A stretch of 6,475 nucleotides of DNA from Planctomycetota bacterium (GTDB lineage Bacteria > Planctomycetota > Planctomycetia > Planctomycetales > Planctomycetaceae): assembly GCA_023429275.1 (NCBI GenBank), contig JAEYWB010000296.1, positions 1 to 6,475 on the forward strand, given 5' to 3'. Position numbers and translations under genes: made by a program. The stretch's first letter is position 1. Each line of letters starts with the position of its first letter. Under the pieces are notes generated by a model. That model was not told where the DNA came from. It worked only from the letters and a program-made list of their open reading frames with translations, and ran no database searches. Shown piece by piece: positions 1 to 4,623 of the stretch.

Positions 1-440
1 CCGAACTCGCTCAGGGCGTGCTCTCGCAGAAGCTCGTTCTGCTCGTACATGAGGTTTGGATCGGTCACCTTGTCCGCGCTCGTTGCGAAGTGGCCGTGCC
101 AGAAGAGGGTCGTCTTCTCCCGCAGCGGGTCGGGAGTTGTCAGCATCCGGTAGAGCCACCAGCTTTCGAGGGCTTTCGGATTGCCGCCGGCGAGGCTCGA
201 GGCCGCGAGGCTGCGGATGTCCTCGTCGTAACGGGGCGGAGCGGGGGGAGGCGAGGTGAACCGCTGAATCGAGGCGGCGGGGCCGATCTTCAGCGCTTCG
301 ACCAGTTCATCGTGCGTGGCGCCGAATCCGGCCCGGCGGAAGAAGTGAGCAGCCAGCCGCCGCGTCCAGGGTTGGTCGGCCGAGGGCTGATACGGTTGCC
401 ACGCCCAGGCGGGATCGACGGTGGCGAGCGAATCTGGCAT
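1..440 (-). CDS. DUF1800 family protein, N-terminal part (3' end beyond the window)
   Basis: The first 146 residues are visible; the rest lies left of base 1. Residues 30-40 read AAHFFRRAGFG, the usual opening of DUF1800. Residues 93-146 carry the family core: a tryptophan pair, then RML, PLREKTTLFWHGHFATS (residues 105-121), a KVTD stretch, and a QN..LREHAL..F segment. The molecular role of DUF1800 is not established. In planctomycetes it often lies next to a DUF1501 gene, which could sit just off the left edge (inference). The ATG at 440-438 is the first possible start because an in-frame TGA lies at 467-465. No Shine-Dalgarno site or signal peptide is visible. The gene begins 36 bases after the stop of the upstream secreted-protein gene on the same strand, so co-transcription and perhaps translational coupling are likely. 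The family call is strong; the function is unknown. Confidence 0.9.
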   Translation of the reverse strand, partial: MPDSLATVDPAWAWQPYQPSADQPWTRRLAAHFFRRAGFGATHDELVEALKIGPAASIQRFTSPPPAPPRYDEDIRSLAASSLAGGNPKALESWWLYRMLTTPDPLREKTTLFWHGHFATSADKVTDPNLMYEQNELLREHALSEF

Positions 441-476
441 GGAAGCGTCCGGGGGAAGAGGCCATCACGAATACGG

Positions 477-2255
477 TCAGTTGGAGGAGGGCTTTTCAGA
501 CGGGGCCGGGGAGAACTTCAACTCCAGTTCTGCCCGGAGCTGGCCATCGGCGAGCTTCAGGTCGAACGCCGCCTTCTCGAAGAAGCTGATGATCGTCAGC
601 AGGTCTTCCAGCTTCTCCTGGGCCTCCTCGCGCGTCTGCCCCTCCTTGAGCATGTTCTGCGCGACGAGATGCGACAGATTGTCGTGCAGCACCTCCTTCA
701 GGACCGGAGCGTTCAGCGTGGCGGTCGTGTTGGACGGCGAATCGTCCGAGGCCGCCGCGGGGCTCGACGCGATCGCGCGGGCAAGCTCCTTCGTGCTCGC
801 CAGGACGAAACGCTTCTCCTGGAACCCGACCGTCGGAGAGAAGTTGAACTGGATCTTCGCGTGGTCGGACTTCTCCTCCCCCTTCTCGGGAATGTAGGAA
901 GAGGTGACGAGCTCGACACCCGCGTCACCCTTCTCGACATCGAGCTCGAGCTGCGGCTGGCCGTTCATCGCCCCGACGACGTTCAGGAACCCGATGAAGC
1001 TCTGGAAGATCCGCCGCATCTCGCGCCGCGTCGCCTCAGGGTCCTTCATGTCGAAGGCGATCGCGAACGCCGGAAGCTTGATCGCCGGACGGGGACCGGA
1101 GTCGGAAAACGTCTGCCGTGTGGCGATCAGCTGCACCTGGGGGGCGAAGGCGCCGAGGATATCCTCGCCGAAATCCTTCCCCGAGAAGAGCGTGGTCAGC
1201 TGGCTGTCGGCCTGGGCAAGCTTCTCATTCATCCCCTCGTCGAACAGGTCGCCGGCCCGCAGCCACATCTGAGAGATATCCCGGTAACTGCCGAGGCCGA
1301 ACAGAAGCCCATCGAGCTTCGGAAGGGGGGGAGCCTTTCCGCTTCCTCCGGGCCCGAAGAAGTATTCGCGGTGCTCGCCGAGCTTGTCGGTGGGGCAGGG
1401 GAGTCCGATCGCCAGGGTGATGTGGTCGGCGGCGACGTCGAGCGTCGTGATCGAATGGTCGGCGCTCTTGAGAGCCTCGAGCACTCCGCCGACGATCAGC
1501 TCGCCGCCGGGGTCGTCCGCCCGGCCGGAGTAGAGCTTGGGGGCGACCCCCGCGTCGCGGATCGTCTTGATGTTCGTGTAGATCCAGGCCGCCGGCTTTC
1601 CGGCGACGGAGGCCCGGGCCTTCTGGAAGACCGCTGAGTCGGCGAGCCCCCCCGGCTTGTTGTCGAGCAGGTTGTCGATCACGGTCCGGCCGAGTTCGAT
1701 CTTGTTCCCGACCACGAGCCACGGGCCGACGGTGGCAAAGCCTCCCTCCTTCGTCGTGTAGACCGTGACGTCGCGATAGCGGCTCTCCTCGAACGGATCG
1801 GGGGCCTTCTTGTTCTTTGCGTCGTCCCGTGCCAGGCGGAGAAGCGTCTCCCGGATCTTCGTCAGCGTCTTCTCGTCGCGAGCTCTCGCGAGAACGATGT
1901 TCCCCTGCTCGGGGCCGTTGACCGCTGTCCAGACTCCTCCTTCGGTGAGGGCCGTCAGGGCGTCCTTCCAGCTCATGCCGAGCTGCAGCTCGACGAACGT
2001 GACGCCGACACGGAAGGGGACGAGCTGCAGTCCGCCGACCGCTTTCTCGTAGCCCTGAAGAGTCTCGATCCGGGAGAGGAGAGGGTGCTCCGCGAGCGTT
2101 CGGATGAGTGCTGCGGGCTCCGCGATCTCGGCAAAGACCACGGTCGATTCGGGCAGAACATCCGCCCCCGATCGACGATCCTCCGCTCCGTGGCCGGTGG
2201 AGAGGGGGGAAAGAACCCAGAGAGCAAGGGTGAACGTCAGAACAGATGGCCGCAT
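477..2255 (-). CDS. Secreted protein of unknown function, DUF3352-like
   Basis: This is a protein of about 592 residues. Residues 1-24 look like a Sec signal peptide: a short basic start (MRP), a hydrophobic run (VLTFTLALWVL), and probable cleavage after GHGA. The mature part opens with ADVLPESTVVFAEIAEPAAL (residues 31-50), which resembles the start of DUF3352 proteins. It continues with alternating strands and helices, with no catalytic motif I recognise. There is one cysteine (residue 287), and residues 495-515 form a low-complexity Ala/Ser/Asp/Thr linker. The open frame extends upstream to 2429, but the internal ATG at 2255-2253 is preferred. It places the signal peptide at the N terminus, has GGAG 9 bases upstream, and the extra 58 residues look like random high-GC translation crossing a terminator-like hairpin. 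The DUF1800 gene follows 36 bases downstream. That the gene is real and secreted is well supported; the family name is tentative, and it could be a planctomycete-specific family. Confidence 0.85.
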   Translation of the reverse strand: MRPSVLTFTLALWVLSPLSTGHGAEDRRSGADVLPESTVVFAEIAEPAALIRTLAEHPLLSRIETLQGYEKAVGGLQLVPFRVGVTFVELQLGMSWKDALTALTEGGVWTAVNGPEQGNIVLARARDEKTLTKIRETLLRLARDDAKNKKAPDPFEESRYRDVTVYTTKEGGFATVGPWLVVGNKIELGRTVIDNLLDNKPGGLADSAVFQKARASVAGKPAAWIYTNIKTIRDAGVAPKLYSGRADDPGGELIVGGVLEALKSADHSITTLDVAADHITLAIGLPCPTDKLGEHREYFFGPGGSGKAPPLPKLDGLLFGLGSYRDISQMWLRAGDLFDEGMNEKLAQADSQLTTLFSGKDFGEDILGAFAPQVQLIATRQTFSDSGPRPAIKLPAFAIAFDMKDPEATRREMRRIFQSFIGFLNVVGAMNGQPQLELDVEKGDAGVELVTSSYIPEKGEEKSDHAKIQFNFSPTVGFQEKRFVLASTKELARAIASSPAAASDDSPSNTTATLNAPVLKEVLHDNLSHLVAQNMLKEGQTREEAQEKLEDLLTIISFFEKAAFDLKLADGQLRAELELKFSPAPSEKPSSN

Positions 2256-2264
2256 CGGAAGGCG

Positions 2265-2268
2265 CTCC
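2265..2268 (-). promoter_or_regulatory. Ribosome binding site deciding the start of the DUF3352-like gene
   Basis: On the minus strand GGAG lies 9 bases before the ATG at 2255. It supports this internal start, at the head of the signal peptide, over the longer open frame beginning at 2429. Confidence 0.5.
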
Positions 2269-2294
2269 GCGTTGGCGCCTGCGGCCTTGAGACA

Positions 2295-2311
2295 CCTCGA
2301 GCCTATCGAGG
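2295..2311 (-). repeat. Short inverted repeat upstream of the DUF3352-like gene
   Basis: CCTCGA and TCGAGG form a perfect 6-base-pair stem around a 5-base spacer, about 40 bases upstream of the ATG at 2255. It could be a small leader hairpin or an operator, but repeats this short occur by chance in high-GC DNA. No convincing -35/-10 pair was seen in the gap 2256-2519. Confidence 0.25.
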
Positions 2312-2431
2312 GTTGCTGCCGTCCGACGCCACGCGAGAGATACCCTGGGCCGTGCGATCGAGTTTCAGCGAGGCCCGAACCGACCTGCAGCCGGCGCCGC
2401 GCCGCCGTGGTTGCTGGTCCGAAAAGCACAA

Positions 2432-2463
2432 CCGGTGGGCAATTGAAGACAATCGCCCACCGG
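2432..2463 (-). terminator. Probable intrinsic terminator of the DUF1559 gene
   Basis: This is a 32-base inverted repeat with a 14-base-pair stem and a 4-base loop. On the minus-strand transcript the loop is UCUU and every stem position pairs, one of them as a G-U wobble. On the plus strand that same position is an A-C mismatch, so the structure favours the minus direction. It is followed on the minus strand by TTGTGCTTTT, a weak T-tract. It starts 56 bases after the DUF1559 stop codon, a suitable position for ending that transcript before the DUF3352-like gene. Confidence 0.75.
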
Positions 2464-2519
2464 GAAAGTTGGAGACATTCGTGTTCCGGCTGGCCCGGCC
2501 GGAGCTGCGTTTTGGAACT

Positions 2520-3494
2520 TCAGAACTCGCCGAGCTTCTGCCCGTCGGCGATGTAGCCGAGCCGCTGGCGGGTTGTCGCATCGAGCGTTTCGCTGAGGAA
2601 CCTCACCGCGCCGTCGCCGAGCAGGACGGTCACGCCCCCCGTGTGGAGGCTGCCGGGCGAACCCCACTCACCCAGCCGTCCGGGACGGAAATTGGCGTTC
2701 GGTGGGCTCTGCCAGTGACAGCAGTACCAGTTGTTGATCGTACCGTTTTCCGGGTTGGCGAAGGAGATCCCTCCGCCGACATGCTGCATGCAGGCCCACG
2801 ACGCGGTGACGCCGTCGTGGACGTCGAGAGTCGTCTCGACCATCGCTACCGTGTTGCTGCTTCCATCGGTGATATCGCGGATGGAGGAGGCGGAAGCGAC
2901 ACCGAACATCGAGCGTGTCGCAGGGTTGAGGTCGGACCACAGTGTGCAGCTGCCCCAGGCACTCAGGTGATCGACGCTGAAGTTGTAGCACGTCTTGTAG
3001 GAGGGAACTCCCGCGACACAGCCGTAGGTGCCGTTGAATCCGGGATAGGTCTGCGGTCCGCTGTCGGACGGGCAGAGGTAGCCGGGGATTCGCGTCGCGG
3101 CGATCGCGCCGTTCCCGGCTGCAGTCGCTCCGCCTCCTGCGAGTGGAGTTCCGGATTCGGTGAAGTTTCCAGCGGCCTGGGATGAGTCGAACTTGTTGTA
3201 GAGCCCCTGCTGTTCGAGGTACGGAAGCAGCGAGACCAGCCCGGTGTGATTCGTCGCGATCCGAGTGGTGCCGCAGCGCCCGTGGGTCGAGGTCGCGTAC
3301 GGGAAGACCATATAGGTCTCGTGGTAGCTGTGCAGCGCAATCCCCAGCTGCTTCAGATTGTTTCCGCATTGCGCTTTGCGGGCCGCCTCACGGGCCTGCT
3401 GCACCGCGGGAAGAAGGATTGCGACCAGCACCGCGATGATCGCAATGACGACCAACAGTTCGATGAGCGTGAAACCACGCCGACGAGACAACAT
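2520..3494 (-). CDS. DUF1559 type IV pilin-like (prepilin N-terminal methylation) protein
   Basis: This is a 324-residue protein. It starts MLSRRRG, then FTLIELLVVIAIIAVLVAIL, the class III signal of type IV prepilins: a basic leader, cleavage between G7 and F8, glutamate at mature position 5 (E12), then a hydrophobic helix. The helix continues into LLPAVQQAREAARKAQC and NNLKQLGIALHSYH (residues 46-59), which are hallmarks of the planctomycete DUF1559 family. Near the C terminus H284 is followed after nine residues by D294-G295, the H-X9-DG signature of that family. Nine cysteines are present (43, 74, 141, 159, 169, 183, 235, 258, 259), including a CC pair. The ATG at 3494 has GGAG 10 bases upstream. 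DUF1559 proteins are thought to be envelope or surface proteins processed by a prepilin peptidase; their exact role is not known. A lipoprotein gene lies upstream and a terminator hairpin downstream. Confidence 0.97.
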   Translation of the reverse strand: MLSRRRGFTLIELLVVIAIIAVLVAILLPAVQQAREAARKAQCGNNLKQLGIALHSYHETYMVFPYATSTHGRCGTTRIATNHTGLVSLLPYLEQQGLYNKFDSSQAAGNFTESGTPLAGGGATAAGNGAIAATRIPGYLCPSDSGPQTYPGFNGTYGCVAGVPSYKTCYNFSVDHLSAWGSCTLWSDLNPATRSMFGVASASSIRDITDGSSNTVAMVETTLDVHDGVTASWACMQHVGGGISFANPENGTINNWYCCHWQSPPNANFRPGRLGEWGSPGSLHTGGVTVLLGDGAVRFLSETLDATTRQRLGYIADGQKLGEF

Positions 3495-3575
3495 TCGTAA
3501 AAATCTCCACGTTGCGAGCGAGAGGGAGGGAGGCGTTCCCCGCGAAACGCATCAACCTCAACTGGAATGAAGGGA

Positions 3576-3595
3576 GCATAGGGCAAACCCTATGC
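3576..3595. repeat. Perfect 8-base-pair inverted repeat upstream of the DUF1559 gene
   Basis: GCATAGGG, a CAAA spacer and CCCTATGC form a perfect palindromic hairpin 82-101 bases before the DUF1559 ATG. There is no T-tract on either side, so it is not a normal terminator. It could be an operator or a stabilising hairpin near the 5' end of the mRNA. Confidence 0.6.
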
Positions 3596-3596
3596 C

Positions 3597-3611
3597 GTTG
3601 CACTATGCAAC
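3597..3611. repeat. Second inverted repeat next to the first
   Basis: GTTGCA, CTA and TGCAAC form a 6-base-pair inverted repeat one base away from the 3576-3595 palindrome. Its CACTATGC (3601-3608) resembles the CCCTATGC arm (3588-3595) of the neighbour, 13 bases away, so the two sites share a CTATGC core. This pattern would suit a dimeric regulator binding twice. Confidence 0.5.
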
Positions 3612-3630
3612 TGGTTTCGTGTTGGAACAA
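3602..3630 (-). promoter_or_regulatory. Tentative promoter of the DUF1559 gene
   Basis: On the minus strand TTGTTC (3630-3625) and CATAGT (3607-3602) are separated by 17 bases. They match the sigma-70 consensus at 3 of 6 and 4 of 6 positions. The -10-like element lies inside the 3597-3611 inverted repeat, and the expected start would fall in or next to the 3576-3595 palindrome. This is a weak sequence match, and planctomycete promoters are poorly defined. Confidence 0.22.
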
Positions 3631-3865
3631 GAGGCCGTTCCGTCGTGAACCTTGGAAATACTGACCAGGATTCACGCACCGCTGCTTGAAAGAAGCGCGG
3701 TCTGCGGATCGTCCTGATGCTCAATCGAACGGCTTGGGGAGTCTCAACGTCCCCCGTTGGACGTCCCGCTTCCCGCGTGTCGCGATGCCATGAATCGTCG
3801 ACTCCGCTGACGATCAGGCGACATCCAGCGACTTCAAGACGAAGGTGACGCCGATCGCCCGGCCG

Positions 3866-4360
3866 TCAGTTCAGCTTCACCTTAGGCACCGGGAGGTCAA
3901 AGGCCAGTGTCGACGTCCCACCTGTCGGAACGTCGAATCGCTGCTTGGGAGACTGGGTCGCCGGATCGCTCCATGGAGCAGGAATTGCCTGGACAGCCCT
4001 GGATTCGGTCGGACTCGTGTTCGGCGGGAGCGGCTGCCCATCCGGCTTCACGTACAGAGAGAAGACAGCCATGTACTCCCCAGGCTCGACTCCTTCCGCC
4101 TGCGTCTGATGCAGCACTTTGAAAGTACCGCTGTCGTCGGTCTTGCCCCAGCCGCCAGTCCCCTTCGTCGTCCCTGTTGGCACGATCGTGACGACAACGT
4201 TCGGCACGGGCTTGCCCCCCACCGTGACCGTCCCGGAAACCGGAGCAAGGTTCGACGGAGCAGCAGGTTTGCTGCTTCCGCCACATCCGGCGAGCACAAG
4301 CCCCGCCAGAACCGCACACATCCGAGCCGACCTACGTCCTGTCTCCGAACCGATTTTCAT
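3866..4360 (-). CDS. Small lipoprotein with a carboxypeptidase-regulatory-like (transthyretin-like) domain
   Basis: This is a 164-residue protein. Residues 1-13 form a basic n-region, then MCAVLAGLV leads to the lipobox LAGC, with C26 as the lipidated cysteine. After a GGSSKPAAPS linker comes APVSGTVTVGGKPVPNVVVT (residues 38-57 approximately). This is typical of planctomycete proteins with a carboxypeptidase-regulatory-like beta-sandwich: a G-x-V opening, GKP, and a later TDDSGTFKV and VEPGEYMAVFSL strand pair. It is probably anchored in the membrane and faces the periplasm; the ligand and role are unknown. The open frame extends to 4453, but the ATG at 4360 is preferred because it has a strong Shine-Dalgarno site and places the signal peptide at the N terminus. 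Such lipoproteins often neighbour DUF1559 genes in planctomycetes, as here. The gene is divergent from pheT. Confidence 0.9.
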   Translation of the reverse strand: MKIGSETGRRSARMCAVLAGLVLAGCGGSSKPAAPSNLAPVSGTVTVGGKPVPNVVVTIVPTGTTKGTGGWGKTDDSGTFKVLHQTQAEGVEPGEYMAVFSLYVKPDGQPLPPNTSPTESRAVQAIPAPWSDPATQSPKQRFDVPTGGTSTLAFDLPVPKVKLN

Positions 4361-4365
4361 TCTCA

Positions 4366-4369
4366 CCTC
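4366..4369 (-). promoter_or_regulatory. Strong ribosome binding site deciding the lipoprotein start
   Basis: On the minus strand GAGG (within GAGGTGAGA) lies 5 bases before the ATG at 4360, directly after an A/T-rich TTTATTTTTT stretch that should keep the site unstructured. It rules against the upstream ATG at 4453. Confidence 0.75.
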
Positions 4370-4382
4370 AAAAAATAAACGA

Positions 4383-4417
4383 ACGCCTTCGATCGGCTTT
4401 TTGTCCCATCGAGGCGT
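4383..4417 (-). repeat. Bulged hairpin in the leader region of the lipoprotein gene
   Basis: ACGCCT-T-CGAT pairs with ATCG-AGGCGT, giving 10 base pairs with one bulged base around a 14-base loop. It lies 23-57 bases upstream of the lipoprotein ATG, between the two divergent genes. It may be a 5' UTR hairpin of the lipoprotein mRNA or a regulator site in the shared intergenic region. No T-tract suitable for a terminator follows on the plus strand. Confidence 0.4.
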
Positions 4418-4453
4418 CTCGCACCAAGTGCCAATCGTGTACCACGTTTGCAT

Positions 4454-4458
4454 GAGGA
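4454..4458 (+). promoter_or_regulatory. Shine-Dalgarno-like site ahead of a 52-codon ORF
   Basis: GAGGA lies 6 bases before the ATG at 4465. pheT itself lacks a comparable site, so this may be the ribosome entry point for a coupled small ORF and pheT. It could also be chance. Confidence 0.3.
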
Positions 4459-4464
4459 AAGCGA

Positions 4465-4623
4465 ATGCATCGGGCAGGATTGAACGTTCTCCCGGCGTCC
4501 GTCATCTTTCCCCCTTTCGTTTACCGCGCCGGGTACTCCGGGCGGATGCCTCTCCTGCGGGCGAATTGCCGGGGAAGTGTGCAGCCGCCGGGACGGCGAG
4601 CTCGAATACGAGTCCTCCGATGA
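4465..4623 (+). CDS. Possible 52-residue small ORF overlapping the pheT start
   Basis: An ATG at 4465, preceded by GAGGA, opens a 52-codon frame. Its TGA (4621-4623) overlaps the pheT ATG (4620-4622) as ATGA, the classic arrangement for translational coupling. The protein starts MHRAGLNVLPASVIFPPFVY and ends Arg-rich; no family is recognised. The segment VIFPPFVY has two Phe and one Tyr, too few to call a Phe attenuation leader like pheM. Third-position GC drops in the last codons (CGA, GCT, CGA, ATA, CGA), which argues against a conserved coding gene. In high-GC DNA a 52-codon open frame is easily accidental. Confidence 0.25.
   Translation: MHRAGLNVLPASVIFPPFVYRAGYSGRMPLLRANCRGSVQPPGRRARIRVLR

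Larger units (their letters stand above)
3495..3865. other. 371-base intergenic region between the lipoprotein and DUF1559 genes
   Basis: No gene or RNA gene was recognised here. The DUF1559-proximal part holds the GGAG ribosome site (3505-3508), a pyrimidine-rich tract on the minus strand (about 3514-3534), a 5-base-pair GCGTT/AACGC hairpin (3533-3550), and the paired inverted repeats at 3576-3611. The lipoprotein-proximal part holds two weak stems with no T-tract: ACGTCC/GGACGT (3747-3764) and ATCGTC/GACGAT (3794-3814). The second lies about 50 bases past the lipoprotein stop and may help end that transcript. Confidence 0.6.

Noticed and set aside
18..1637. 539-codon open frame on the plus strand
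   Set aside because: It lies antisense to the DUF1800 and DUF3352-like genes. Its translation is Arg/Gly/Leu/Glu-rich with no recognisable motif, as expected for the complement of high-GC codons.
2256..2429. 58-residue N-terminal extension of the DUF3352-like protein
   Set aside because: It would put the signal peptide inside the protein and start next to the terminator hairpin. The internal ATG with GGAG fits better.
2085..3185. 366-codon open frame on the plus strand
   Set aside because: It crosses a terminator-like hairpin and runs antisense to two well-supported genes, with no family features.
3818..3870. Minus-strand fragment reading TDGRAIGVTFVLKSLDVA then stop, just after the lipoprotein gene
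   Set aside because: It looks protein-like but has no start codon and is bounded by a stop immediately upstream in its own frame. It is too short to call a gene remnant.
4482..4489. GAACGTTC palindrome upstream of pheT
   Set aside because: An isolated 8-base palindrome with no extension or repeat is expected by chance.
4491..4533. CCCGGCG/CGCCGGG long-range stem ahead of pheT as an attenuator
   Set aside because: It has only 7 base pairs around a 29-base loop and no T-tract. The surrounding frame has few Phe codons, so phenylalanine attenuation is not supported.
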